This document shows, piece by piece, positions 50,044-62,600 of a DNA stretch of 64,000 bases (its first letter is position 1; each line of letters opens with the position of its first letter). The stretch is from NCBI GenBank assembly GCA_019096065.1, contig JAGUCH010000004.1:6076001-6140000 (forward strand), read 5' to 3'. Made by a program: the position numbers and the translations under genes. The stretch comes from Paracyclopina nana. Its lineage: Eukaryota; Arthropoda; Copepoda; Cyclopoida; Cyclopettidae. The notes under the pieces are model-generated. The model worked only from the letters and a program-made list of their open reading frames with translations. It ran no database searches and was not told where the DNA came from.

Positions 50044-52291
50044 ATGGTTAGCTTTATATCAGTTTCAGGTATGCAGGACCTCAAGTATGCTCCATTTGCA
50101 TCTGCCATCAATCCTGGATTTTGGTCGGCCTTTGCAAAGCTGAAGCTGGAAGTTTTGGGATTGAGTGAGAGCGCAATCAAAGTTCAAGCCCAGTACGACA
50201 ATAAGGCACTGACTGATTTGCCTTCTTCAATGTGCGTTGAGTGGGATGCATTTGATGCCAATTTCAAATTGAATTGGAGCACGTACTCATCTATTGGCAG
50301 TGTCATCAACTACAATACTCTGGAAGCATTTAAGAATGCTGATAAAGCAGAGTATTTGAATTCCGTGGAAGGAAAGTTGCTCTATAAAGCTATGATCAGC
50401 AATGAAATCTTTGACGATCCCAGGTTATTGTCACGATTTGTGATCCACATGTTTTCAGACCTTAAGAAGTACCACTATTACTATTGGTTTGCATTCCCTG
50501 CCTTCGTTCTTCCGGAGTCGCTGAAAATATCCGAAACACTTGTTCCTGTCACTGAAATCCTTGGTGAAAAGAAGGTTGCTCGCCTTTCAAGCTCGTATAA
50601 GAAGTGGAAGAATGACTACCCCAAGCAAAGTGGATTCTTCTGGCTCAAGACAGACGATGGCAGTGATGCTGTTAGCATTTTAACCCTAGAAAAGGGTTTG
50701 AGTGACAACACAGCTATTTTGGGCTTTGCTGACCCCTCATCATCACCTGACTATCCTGGCTGGCCGTTGAGAAACTTACTTGCGTTAATTGGATATGCTC
50801 AACCAGATCGATTTTCCCAAGGCATTCGAGTGCTCTGCCTCAGGCAAAAGGCAGTTCTCGGAGGTGAACTAACTGTAGAGCCGTCCTTGATAATGACCAT
50901 TAAATGGACCGGTGATCCTGAAGAAATTCGTAGAGAATTTGCCTCTCCTCTGAAAGTCACTGGTTGGGAGAAGAACGAGAAGAATCAGTTTGCTCCGAAA
51001 TTTGCCAACATGCGCTCAAGCATGGATCCCAAAAGTTTGGCCGAGTCGTCAGTTGATTTGAATTTGAAGCTCATGAAGTGGAGACTCGTTCCAGACCTGG
51101 ACTTGTCATTACTAGCTAATACAAAATGCCTGTTACTGGGTTCAGGAACCCTGGGCTGTAATGTAGCCCGTTGTTTATTGGGGTGGGGTGTGAGAAATAT
51201 CACCTTTGTGGACAATGGAAAGGTAACTTGAGACTAACAGCAAATAACGAGCAAATGGCTCATTTTCATCTCGCTGTAGGTGTCCTATTCCAACCCTGTT
51301 CGACAATCATTGTTCAGCTTTCAAGATTGCCTCGATGGCGGAAAATGCAAGGCCACAGCAGCAGCGGAGATGCTTCAGAAAATCTTTCCTGGCGTCAATT
51401 CAGCTAGCGTTTCTCTGACAATTCCTATGCCCGGACACCCCATCAGTGACAGCATTTTGGACAGTGTCAAAAAGGACTATGACAACCTTGAGAGTCTTAT
51501 CCGAAAGTATGTTATCTTCAATACTAGAAGAAAATATTTTGTTTGACCTCCTCCTCTTTGCAGCCATGATGTGATTTATCTGCTAATGGACACTCGAGAG
51601 TCGAGATGGCTGCCAACCCTTATGGCCGCTCATTATGGAAAGCTCGTGATTAATAGTGCGCTTGGATTCGATACATTTCTTGTGATGCGACATGGCGTTC
51701 GTAACGAGCGTTCGTGGGAGGCGCTCGACATTTCATCACGAGTGCCTGGTCATCAGCTTGGATGCTACTTTTGTAACGATGTAGTAGCACCTGGTAACTC
51801 TACCAAGGACCGCTCACTGGATCAGCAATGCACTGTCACCAGACCTGGAGTGTCGTACAATGCAGCAGGATTTGCGGTTGAGCTCATGGTTCGTAATCCA
51901 CACATTTTTACAAAAAAAATTCTATTGTGGATGAGTGATATTTATGCATGTATAGGCCTCTGTGTTGCAACATCCCTTGGGATACGCTGCGGGAGCATCT
52001 GTCAAAGCAAATCAAGACAGTGATGATCATGAAGGAACTTTGGGCTCAGTTGTCCACTCCATAAGAGGCTCGGTCAGCCAATTCCAAATGACTACGCCAA
52101 CAACTGCTCGTTTTACTAACTGCACAGCGTGCAGCAAAATGGTGCTCGACCAATTTTCCCAGTCTGGCTTCGAGCTTTTGCTGAAGACGGCCAAAAATCC
52201 AAAGTACCTGGAAGACATAACTGGCTTGGCGGGGCTCATGTCTGAGGCCAATTTCGAGGATATAATAGAATGTTCTGACGACGACTTTTGA
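50044..52291 (+). CDS. ATG7: Autophagy protein ATG7, E1-like activating enzyme
   Basis: Exons 50044-51222, 51280-51506, 51564-51888 and 51956-52291 give 688 residues (human 703). Initiation may instead be at 50071, just after a good acceptor (TTTCAG/GT-ATG). The N-terminal domain ([15 protein letters not shown]) binds the E2 enzymes. The adenylation domain has the nucleotide loop [18 protein letters not shown] and MDTRESRW. The catalytic Cys is in [10 protein letters not shown]. The C-terminal acidic tail ends SDDDF. It activates ATG8 and ATG12 by ATP and passes them to ATG3 and ATG10, in the cytosol. All key residues are present. BORCS5 lies immediately upstream on the same strand. Confidence 0.97.
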
Positions 52292-52456
52292 AATGCATTG
52301 AGCACGCGTATACTGGCCGCATATACTGAGCGCGCGCACATTTTTTGGGGGACCTTTTAGAAAGCTGCCCGAATAACATGCGCTTTGCTACTTTGGCGGC
52401 GATCGCTGCTAGAGTCGCAGTCTTGATACGTGAGTGAAGGTGACCAGAAAGGCAAA

Positions 52457-53353
52457 ATGAACAGCGAGTGGGAGGCTCGAATGGACGGCATTTTGGCCAA
52501 CATTTCCGTAGTGCTGCAAAAGTTGAGTGAGTCCGAGAGAAAGTACAGCAAAAAAGAGTCTTCTGAAACATACTATGAAGACAACAGCAATGCTTACCTG
52601 TACATATTGTTCGTACTCACTTTCTATGCGTTCAGCATAGTTGTCCTCATGGTCAAATACATTCGCAGAGAACGCGAAGGCTCGAAGCTCGAGTTTTACT
52701 ACACTGAATTTGTGAAGAGAGACTGGTACAAGGACAAGAACTTGTATGACAGCACAGGCAGACGCATCTACTTCACTGTGGAGGGCAACAGAGTGCTCAA
52801 GGTGGCCAAACAGTCATCAAGGATGATTGTCTCTGAAGACGAGAATGGCACAGATCTCATCGTCCAAGAAGTGCCCAAAGCCTGTGAAATGACTGCTGTA
52901 GGAAGCATGGCCGATAACAGGGAGAGGAAGAAGTCTGTCGTGCTCTGTGTGGAGTCAGCCACTACTGCAATGTCCATCCTTGGTTTGCCTGCCCAGAAAA
53001 AGGATCCTTTCGAAAATCTGGGAGCCAAGCCCAAGAGTAGCTCGATGAGGAAAAAGTGGCCTCCTCGTCGAGGATTCAGGCAGGCCAGCTTTCACCAACA
53101 AAGCCTTGAAGAGGCTCTTGAGCTTCGTAATGTCAACAGTCTTGAGAACCTGCGGAGTCCCTATGCAGTGGCCAAGAGGATCGATCATAGCCTGTCATTC
53201 GACATAGACTCTGACGAGTACTCCGAGGAGGAGAGCACACATTTGTATAGTACTGAAAATAGTGGAGGAGCTGAAGCATTGAACGTGACTGGCAAGCCTT
53301 TCAGCGTTCCTGTTATGTTGCACATTGACGAGGACGACGAAACAATTGGCTGA
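52457..53353 (+). CDS. KCNE-like single-pass membrane protein (candidate K+ channel beta subunit)
   Basis: 298 residues from ATG 52457. A short extracellular N-terminus has one sequon (NIS). One transmembrane helix at ~50-70 (LYILFVLTFYAFSIVVLMV) is followed by YIRREREGSKLEFYYTEFV and RDWYKDK. This fits the KCNE/MinK signature of a helix followed by YIR, an acidic or basic spacer, Phe/Tyr-rich YxxF and D-W. KCNE proteins associate with KCNQ-type channels and tune gating. The long ~200-residue Ser/Glu-rich C-terminal tail is unlike vertebrate KCNEs (~100-170 residues total). The gene starts 165 nt after ATG7 in the same direction. AATAAA is at about 53770. Confidence 0.65.
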   Translation: MNSEWEARMDGILANISVVLQKLSESERKYSKKESSETYYEDNSNAYLYILFVLTFYAFSIVVLMVKYIRREREGSKLEFYYTEFVKRDWYKDKNLYDSTGRRIYFTVEGNRVLKVAKQSSRMIVSEDENGTDLIVQEVPKACEMTAVGSMADNRERKKSVVLCVESATTAMSILGLPAQKKDPFENLGAKPKSSSMRKKWPPRRGFRQASFHQQSLEEALELRNVNSLENLRSPYAVAKRIDHSLSFDIDSDEYSEEESTHLYSTENSGGAEALNVTGKPFSVPVMLHIDEDDETIG

Positions 53354-53885
53354 AATGAGTGGGTCCACTGAAGCAAAATGTAGTATTAATGTGCTACTAT
53401 ACTCCCAAAGCTTTGCTCAATTCTCTTGAAACGCGAAAGCAATTCCTAAAAGTAGAAAGCTGTAAGTTGGTGTCTACGAGCTAAGCTACGCGCCCAGCAC
53501 AAAGAACTCACTTTTGATTTACCCTGAATGAAAAATACTATAGTATGCAGTATATGGGTACGTACGACCACAAGCAAGAATGGATATCAATGCTTTCCAC
53601 TTTTAGTCCAATATACTATGTAAATGCAAGTGACCACATAAGATATATAATGGTATCATCTAAATAACGGCCTATACTACATGTGCCAAAATTCTTGCTG
53701 CTGTTACAAGCCAACATTTGCTACACTTTTTCGTGAACTTTATACTATGTGTATCTCATGGAGAAAAGCAATAAATATCCTGCTGTAGCAACGGCGAAGT
53801 GCAAAGCTACTAGCGTGAATGTTGAACATAAATGTTTAGTCAGAGCACAAGCAACGAAAACAAAGCAGCGGTTTTAATGTTATAT
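53354..53885. other. Convergent 3' region between KCNE-like and ABCG5-like genes
   Basis: AT-rich 3' flanks with AATAAA near 53770 (+). No gene seen. Confidence 0.5.
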
Positions 53886-56408
53886 TTACTCCCTGAATTT
53901 GGCCTTTACGAAAGCGGGCAGGGGAATCAGGTACAAGACTAAATTAATAACAAATAATCCAACTGGGAAGACAAACGAAACGCCAAAATTGAACCACGTG
54001 TCCATCATATTTTCAACATCTCCAGCTTGATGGCCGTATTTTTCTTGCAAGAAATGCGTGCCATTAAAGTACCTAGAAAATATTAGCAAGAAAGCATAAT
54101 GCGCGTGAACATTTTTGTAGTAATTCGAAGTACCTGCACCCAAAGCCGAAAGTGCTGCCTTCGCAGGGAAACTTTTGCCCAGTAGTTTCATTGATCCATT
54201 GAAGGCCAACAAGGCTCGTCTTTTCGTGAAACTCGACCTCGTTCAATAGTGCTCCAGTGTACCGACTTTGAGTTATGTACGTAAGATGGTACAATAGCTC
54301 AGGGTGGCTTGACAAAGTCCTGAGTAAATAGTGAATATTTTATGTACAAAGCATGTCACAAAATGAATTATTACGATTGAGTAATTAGTACCTTACAGTT
54401 CCACTTCCAAGAATTAGGTACACGATTGTGATGTAGATTGAGGCCAGGGCTGCCGTGAATGAAGATTTGACCACAATCAGTAAGGTGGACGTTTGTTGCT
54501 CTGCTAATAAGTAGCAAGCCCAAATGGTGAGCCAATAGACGACAAAATCCGGATAGTAATTGTACTCCATCCAATGGTTGACATTTTCCCTGCTGATAGT
54601 ATCGAGTTCAGTTTTGGTGTAGGTCGAGTAATCTCTGCAGGACCGAATGCCATTGCTGGGGTTCTCTGTGCACAGGAGCTCATTTTTAAGCCCCCTAAAT
54701 ATTATGAGAGATCCCATCAGAGTCGTGAGCAAGGTTGTGGGAATGCTTTGCAGTAATTGTGCAATCAGGAATAAAGGTCCACTGTATATGCCCTCCCTGG
54801 CTTCTTGGTAATACCTCGTTCGTTCTGAGGCCACTGTGAAGGGACGACAAGCAAATAAATACACATATAGACCCATTTGCTAATTGAGTTATGGACTTAC
54901 TCGTGCAGGCAGTCGTTATTATTCCCATGAAATATGCGCCAGCGAGCGTATTGAAAATTAGACCGTTCCTGGTAACAAAAGTTCTTTGGTATTGATTTCT
55001 CTCCTGAAATAAGTGAGCTTTTTTTGTTGTGGGGCGGCTCAAATTCAACAATATCGCATGTATATGCTTACGTCGAGTCCGGACTCGAAGCCATGATAGT
55101 AGAAAATCCACAAAAGGAAGTAAAAGGCTGGCACCAACGCCAGCCTCAATAGAAATATCTTGAGTCCATGAAGATTCAGTGGGGACATTCTCATCCACGA
55201 GCGCCTGAAAATGAAAGGATATGAAGAACCTGCAGCCATTTCGTAGATCCAATTTGTAGTACTTCATGAGTGTGGTCAATACTGAAAATGTCCTGGGACG
55301 ACCGTAAGCTGTCAGAGGAATTTTCTGATGCGTTTCAATATCCAATTCTGGAGGTGGTCCCACATACTTCCTATAAGCACCTCCTTCCAGCTTGAATTTT
55401 TCCACCAGTGACGCAATTTGGTTGTTGGATTCAATAAACCGTTCTCGCGATCGTCTGTCCACGGTTGACAAACACACTTGATATATAATATGGGAACAAA
55501 TGTGATCATGCTTATATATAGGCTTGGTCATGTGAGAAAAAGACTACTTACGATAGTACATGAGAGGATTCTCAAGTTCTGGACATGGGAATCCAATGGA
55601 TCTGAAGTAATCCAGCATCATTCTCGTCGCTCCAGTGTAGACCACATCACCCAGGCAAAGGTAGGTGACTCGATCCAGAAACGGGAAAATGTCAGACCTT
55701 GGCTTCTCCATGGTGATCAGCACCACTCGGTTGTACTTTTTGGCATAGTTGGCCAGGATGGAGACAACAAAGTAGGTGTTGAGAGGATCCAAGTCCCACG
55801 TGGGCTCATCAAGCAGAAGGACCACTGGATCGCGCACCAGCTGCACTCCAATGGTTAATCTTCTGTACTCACTCTGAGTGAGTGTTTCAACATTTCGATT
55901 CGCCACTGGAGAAAGAGCCAAATCTGCCAGCACTTGCTTCACTCTCGCGGATTTCACATAATTCGACACCTTTGGTCCAATGGTCAATTGAGCGGAATTG
56001 AATAGGGTGTGTTGCACAGACAGGCCTGGCAATAGATCACACTTTTGCGTCACATATCCACAACTCTCCTGGAAGAGTCTCATTGACATTGGTACTCCAT
56101 TGAGCAGGATCTGTCCCCTGGTCGGGCCTTGCGCCCTTCTGGAAATGACCTCCAAAAGCGCTCTTTTTCCACTTCCTTAAACAGCTTCAATTAGACCACC
56201 AGTTTATTTCGCACATTCATATAAATGAAGAATTACCTTTAGATCCTAGAATGGCGGAGAGTTCGCCTCCATGCACCTCGAGGGAAACGTCTTTGAGAAT
56301 GACACCCGTCCTCACTGTGCCAATGGTCTTTTGGAGGCAAGTACCTGGCTCCACTTGGCCCGAATGGAAGACATTTGACAGCTCCAAAATGTACTCGCTC
56401 GTAATCAT
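53886..56408 (-). CDS. ABCG5-like half-transporter
   Basis: Eight exons (56408-56237, 56175-55552, 55476-55230, 55204-55072, 55003-54901, 54833-54392, 54319-54134, 54072-53886) give 697 residues with consistent phases. The nucleotide-binding domain comes first, then six membrane segments, the ABCG order. The D-loop/Walker B is good (LLLDEPTWDLD). Walker A is GSKGSGKR with Arg for the Mg-binding Ser/Thr; the signature is LTQSEYRR rather than LSGGE; the H-loop His is missing (ITMEKPRS). A Cys-bearing extracellular loop follows TM5. It is head-to-head with the ABCG8-like gene, as in vertebrate ABCG5/ABCG8 sterol exporters and their arthropod relatives, so the two probably dimerise. The substrate (sterol or cuticular lipid) is unknown. 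Confidence 0.9.
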
Positions 56409-56584
56409 CTTCAAGCCTCCTACTAAATTATAAGAGTTCAAAAAATAGTGCCAAATGATTATGCATGGCAAATTTCAGCTGGCCTTGGAATTTCGTGAAA
56501 TTAATCTGTCATCTGCCATAAATTCTGCGAGACTGATACTTACCCTAGTCATGTTATATTTCACCTGGCCAAATTGTAGTCAAA

Positions 56585-56932
56585 ATGCAAAGTTTCCCAG
56601 AGCAAGTCCGCGACTCAACTGATGAAGCGGTGGTTGGCACCGCTCCACGAATAAGCTGCCTTGGTGGTGAGATGCAGGTTTGTTTCAGGTATAATGGTAG
56701 CATGTACACGGGAGTTGAGCCGGCCTCGACTTTTTCCGCTAGCCAACTTCGTTCCCCACCGGTGAACTCGCAGCTACCTTTTTCAGTTCTGCCAACTACA
56801 CCTCATGTTCAACAACACAACTTTTACCAGTTTTGTGATCCCCAACGAAGAGCAAACGAGAGTATTTCAACATATGGCCGAATGGGTGTTTTGATGCCCA
56901 TCATCTGTCGAGAAATTGTCTCGTACATTTAG
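56585..56932 (+). CDS. Hypothetical 115-residue protein, divergent from the ABCG5-like gene
   Basis: The ATG (caaaATGC) to stop frame is followed 43 nt later by AATAAA (56975-56980). No signal peptide, membrane helix or family is recognised; the C-terminal third is basic-hydrophobic (RRANES, IICREIVSYI). It may be a real small gene sharing the promoter region with the ABCG5-like gene, or chance. Confidence 0.3.
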   Translation: MQSFPEQVRDSTDEAVVGTAPRISCLGGEMQVCFRYNGSMYTGVEPASTFSASQLRSPPVNSQLPFSVLPTTPHVQQHNFYQFCDPQRRANESISTYGRMGVLMPIICREIVSYI

Positions 56933-56980
56933 AAAATGCTTTGTTTGCACTCATTTGGACTCCAACGCTCGTAACAATAA

Positions 56981-59382
56981 AAGCAAGGTAAGCAGCAAAA
57001 CTCAACATTCGCATTCCAGTAAAATGTAGGATATTTTAGCAAAATTCCATTTATTTGGATATTGACTGCTAATAAATTAGAGTATAGAGTCACTTTGGAA
57101 TTTTAAAGTGAATTGGCTGATCTACGTGACAAAAGACAAGAGAAATGCCAGACATTCAACAAAAAATGCTTCTGGTCTTGAGAAAACTCGAATTCTCGAC
57201 ATTCTAATTAAGTGGAGAGTCATGCCACGAAAATCGCGATGATAGTTTCTAGGCAAGAATGTAAGCAGAAACTCGCCTCGTAGAATTAAGAAGTTTGCGA
57301 AAATGCATGATCAAATGCTATGATGGCAGAAAATGCATGACCGTCCGTAGTGCAGTTTACATCTCGGAATTATCTCGGGAAACATGTCTCTCTTTTTTGA
57401 GGTTAATTTTCTTCGTTCACAGTCATTAGCGAGTAGTTCCTGGCATCATCATCCATCTCTCTACCTGATACGTAACTGTTCAAGAAACGATGTGCGAATA
57501 TCGTACACTATATAGCCTATTGAGAGCTCATGAAGGCCAAAGCTGATTTTGAATGGCAAAAATGCTTGAAATCACACAAGGCAAAGCTTTATTGTTCAGT
57601 GTGATTGAGGTCATTTTGGAAAAAAAGACAATGAAGACCTTGGCATGGTGCAAACAAAGTTAGCTTACTTGGGGCGCTAAATTGAATGGCAAAAGGCGAA
57701 AGGGTGCGGCCAAATGTACAATCCTCAGCCCCACTAAATCAAGATTGGGATCTTGCACCTTGCAGCTGCAGATCAAGCATAATAAATTGAACAATTTGAA
57801 TGCTCGTGAATTTCTCCCCCCTAATGCGTGTGACACCTTGTAGGTGTAGATAATTGCGGGTGAAAAACATCGACTTGGCTGGGTCAAAAGGCCCTTTTTT
57901 GATCGATCTCTCTCACATCTGAAAGAGGATGTTTTTGTGACATCGTTTTTACCATATGCAAATGCTGTAGGTGTTTTTTTCAAAAGTAGAAAAACCTATG
58001 TATATGGCTCGTGGGCTCTGATATTTCCATAATTGTCACATGTACTGAATAGCACATTCCATAGTCAATATATCTTTCTAACTAGAATGCGTAACCAGAA
58101 AAGGTGAGGTGGATTTTTGCTCCTAGAGAGGAGAATTGCACTTTGCAATTCTTGGTGGTTGCGCCAAATGTGTCGATACATAAATTGCACCAAAAATATT
58201 AGGCATGGCCTCATTAAAAAGTGACATATGCAATTTCTTCCTACGCATTTTCTGCGTAGCTCCTAAAAATGCAACTCACATTCGAAAGTTGAAAGGAATT
58301 ATTAACAAGCTAATCGTAAATGAATATGCAGTTTTTTCTCTTCTTTCAAACAACTAGCTTACGTCATTCCTCAGTGTGCATGCTCAATTTTACGGGAGTT
58401 TATGATATTCATTCCCACCACCAAAGACCGACAAAAAATATTAGTATGCTATTGCGAAACGAATTTAGCTTTCCGTGAAACGCAATGTGGAATTTCACGG
58501 GTGTACAGTTTTACCAAAACACACACCAGCAATCAAATTGGTGAAAGTTGGCCTTTTAAGGAGGCTAATTGTATAGACTACTTTGGCCGAAAAAGGCCCA
58601 CCACATTCTTAAGGCATTATCACAAAAATATAGCAATTTATCTGTATAAATAGTACGCGAAGGTTACTATGCTCTATTCACTTGCTAGCAAATTGGACAC
58701 GTTCGTGAGCCACGAAATGAATTTGGGTGTCAACACGACTTTTAGCTTCATTTGCAGAATTTCTCGCTAAATAAGAAGTCATTCCAGGTCATGGACAACT
58801 TGGGCTCTTACGGCAGTAAAAATGCCCTTTGGCAGACCAGTATCATTAGCTAGATAATTAGGGGACTATTAGCTTTTTCATCACTGACAAGGAGGAGCAC
58901 ATTTTTTGTGCTGTAACGCAATAGTAGTAAGTAAGCGATTTCTTCCAAAATCTCACCGCACGCACCCAATAAAGTGAGGAAGATGGATGAGCATTAGCTG
59001 CCGCCAAGCATATATGAAGAAGCTAGCATTATAATAATGACTTTTAGCGGTTTTGGGCGTGCGATATAATTGTCAATACAATCATGGGAGGTCAGGTTCA
59101 TGAGAATCTGTAAGATTGCAAATATTCGTGAAGCCATATAGCGTCGACTTTATAGTTGCTCTTTGAGAAAGTTCCCATAGCAGCAATGAGACAACAGAAA
59201 ACGACCTCTCTGAACCGGAGCTCAAATGCCATCACCTTGAATGTGCAGCCTCATTTTGGCTGGGATGAAAATAATTGAATGTAATTATCGAGGAGGATCG
59301 TATCACGTAGTCTACCTATTTTTCCTCTACTTTTGAGCTAAAAGTCACGATTTCCCCCGAACAAAAAGTCATGTACCTTCTC
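56981..59382. other. 2.4-kb non-coding interval
   Basis: No exons or RNA genes recognised. Short ORFs (57660-57983 -, 58402-58653 +) have no family resemblance. It lies between the two head-to-head ABCG genes and may contain shared regulatory DNA. Confidence 0.5.
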
Positions 59383-59423
59383 TATATAAGGCAGAAATCA
59401 TCCCAAAAACGTATGTCTCATCA
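59383..59423 (+). promoter_or_regulatory. Core promoter candidate of the ABCG8-like gene
   Basis: TATATAAG (59383-59390) with initiator-like TCATCA about 35 nt downstream (59418). The start codon follows at 59627. An alternating purine-pyrimidine run (59527-59550) lies in the would-be 5' UTR. Confidence 0.45.
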
Positions 59424-59626
59424 TGGATGTGATGCTACGATCCTTCACGCCTCAGAATGTGCAATACATTATGATGATTAGTGGCCTTGTCACGCCGACA
59501 GATCGAACTGAATTTCCAATTGGAGTGTGCACGCGCGCGCGCACGCGCGTTGAAATCTCCGCGACGCAAACTTAATTTCTTGATGATAATGAACAGATTT
59601 TTATAGCAGATTCGCACACAACAAAA

Positions 59627-62600
59627 ATGTGGAACGAGGAACAAAGGCAGCATCGTGGCGGAAGCTCGGCCTCGGAGCAAATCATGGGACCTCCGCCAGG
59701 AATGCCCTCAACCTCAGAGGACCTTCATGCTTGGTCAATCTACAGGCAAAACCTGAATTCCGACTTCACCGACTCCGCTCTCGGCAGTTCGGAAAAATCA
59801 CCAATGCCCTATGGCAATTTTCATTTGCGCGACACAACGATCCAATCCATCTTGAACAATCCCAAGTATGGGCCCAAATCCGAGCTTGGCACCAACACCT
59901 TCACCTACCTCAAATTCGGGCTTCCTCGCGTGCTGGCCCCTCGGGTGGGCGGGGGCGGAAGCTCGGGGATCACAGCCACTGCCAAAGACAACTCGAGTGG
60001 ATATGACTCCACTGACGAAGAAATGGTGACTGCTGCCAGAGCAAGATCAGTGCCACCGCCATTAGGACTCAGATCTGCCAGGTATTTATACACTACGCGC
60101 GTCTTGCGGTCATCATTGCTACCTCATATAAAATGCATGCAAGATCACACGAGCGAAACGAACTAATGAATCATAGGCAAAAATATGAGACCAGATTAAT
60201 TACCGCGAGCATTTTTAGTTAGCGCGTTTCACGCTCTTTTAGCCAGGTTAGTTTTCGAACAAAAAATCGCCGAAGGTCTCCGTTACGCGCCGATTGCCCT
60301 GCAATAATCAAGCAGAGTAAGCGAGAAGCTCTAATTGCATTTAGAAACAAACAGAAGAAGCGCAATGATTGTGCCATTATTTTCTTCCGGTGCAGAGCAC
60401 GCGGTGGTTAGTCATATATAGCTTAAGCCGTTGCCTGCGGCAATAATCGTTAAGTCGTTTTTACCTGCTTTGCAGCAGTTCAACAAAAGTCTCATGCCTT
60501 GGGAGATCTAGCGTCTAACTATGTATGCGCGCGCGTGCGAACCATAAGGAAGATGTTGGTGGTAATCTTGTAGTCACATTCTCCGTTTTCAGAAGTGAGG
60601 ACTTCCTCAGCAATCGGCGGGAAACAAGCAGTGCCCTGGGCTATGACAAGTACCACTATGACCCGGATCACGTCGTGAGAAGGCCCAAGCAGCACATGCG
60701 AGCCGTGAGTGAGGCCAACCTGCTCGATATGGAGCAGCGGCCGCGGTCAAGGAGTCATCTCCACCAAGCTCGTCGATCCAGATCCAGATCCAGGCTGGAT
60801 GATCACAGTGAGGATGACTTGGATCAGCACCCGGAGCTGCTCGCCAATGGGGCCTTTGTGAATCATGCCATGGACGGTCCGGAACACGGGCATCATAATC
60901 ATCACGCGTATCGATCCGGTCGATTAGGCGGAGGTGGCAAGGCGGCCTCGCAAATCTCTATATCCTCGAGAGCGTATCTTCAAAACGGCGGAGTCTCGTA
61001 TCGCAACGAGGCTCCGATTCTGAACGAGATGTACTTCCCCAAGGATGCATATGGAGGCAGCAATGCCTACCTAGGTCAAACCAACGTGAGCATTGTGCCC
61101 AACGGTGGCATGCTGTCCAATGGCCATGGGGACCACGAGGCCTTCAAGTACCCTCACTTGCAACTGAGAAACGTATCATTTGACGAGAAAGTGGGCAATC
61201 AGTATGAACGGAGGCTCGATGGGATAACCATGGAGACGCGCGGAGGCGAATTGGTAGCCATCATGGCCACGAAACGTAAGTGGCAATAAGAAATGTGGTA
61301 TTATTATTTTCCTGCTTTGATATTGTGTGCTGCAATCAAACGCAACTTCTTCTCCACATCCCTAATTGATCATGCACACGAAAAGTGAAACTTATTTTTC
61401 TCTCTATTTATATATATGTAGGAGAAGAAGGGACGGCGTTGTGCAACATCTTGGCAAACAACCTGAACAAGTGGAGGATGCAAGTCCGAGGTACCATAGT
61501 GCTCAACGGAGTCTCGATTGAGCCATCCAAGCTTCAGGATCGGGTGTCGTACGTCCGGACTGACTGCGACTTCGCTCCGGACATGTCAGTCCGACAAACC
61601 ATGCTGTTCCACGCGTTCCTCAGGGAACCCGGATCCCACTCGCGAGCCAGAGACACCAAAGGACGAATTAATGCCTTAATAGAAGACCTGGGACTGGCTC
61701 AAGTGCGACACACGCCAGTACGAGATCTCACAGAGTCTGAGAAACAGAGATTGAACGTGGCTTGTCATCTGCTCATGGACGCGGACATTGTCGTCCTGGA
61801 TGAGCCAACTCGAGGCATGGACATTTTCGACACGTTTTTCCTCGTGGAGTATCTCCGTCAGTGGGCGGGTCGGGGTCGCATCGTCATGATGACCCTGTTG
61901 CCACCGACGTACGAGATCCTGACGATGATATCGAAAATCGTGCTCATTTCCATGGGCAAATTGATGTACTATGGGAAGCGGCGCGAAATGCTGCCTTACT
62001 TTGCATTCATCGAGTATCCTTGCCCAGCATATAAAAATCCTGCGGACTATTATCGTAAGTCATTCCCGTCATGGTATCTGTTTTTCCCATATGTTATTCT
62101 TTTGCTGTTCAGTTGACCTTGTGACTCTGGACGACTTGTCAGCGGAAGCCATGGTCGAGTCCAGCCAAAGGATTGAGCAAATGGCCGCAGCCTTTAAGCG
62201 CAGGGCTGAACCTTTGAGCGATCCGGGACCCCCAGCAATATTACCTCCAAAGATCAAACGCGCAAACTTCTTTGTCCAAGTGCTTGGACTTGTCATGTAA
62301 GCTCTTGTAGCCACTGCTAAAGTGAATGGAGGGACCAAGTTTCTCTTTGCATTGCAGCCAAGCCTCCATCTACATGTTCCCGTTCAACGTGATTAATTGG
62401 GCCAAACTGGTGCTGCTCTCAGGTGTGATGTCTGTTTGCATCGGTGGCGCCTTTTTGGGCATACGCTCCAAATACTGGGACGGGCTTTGGCAGAAAGATC
62501 CAATTTTCGAGCAAGATAACATCAATGACCGGTTAGGGTTCCATCATGTGATTATGGCTGTGGGCATTTGGCCCATGATTTTAGCCATGATTAGCAACGC

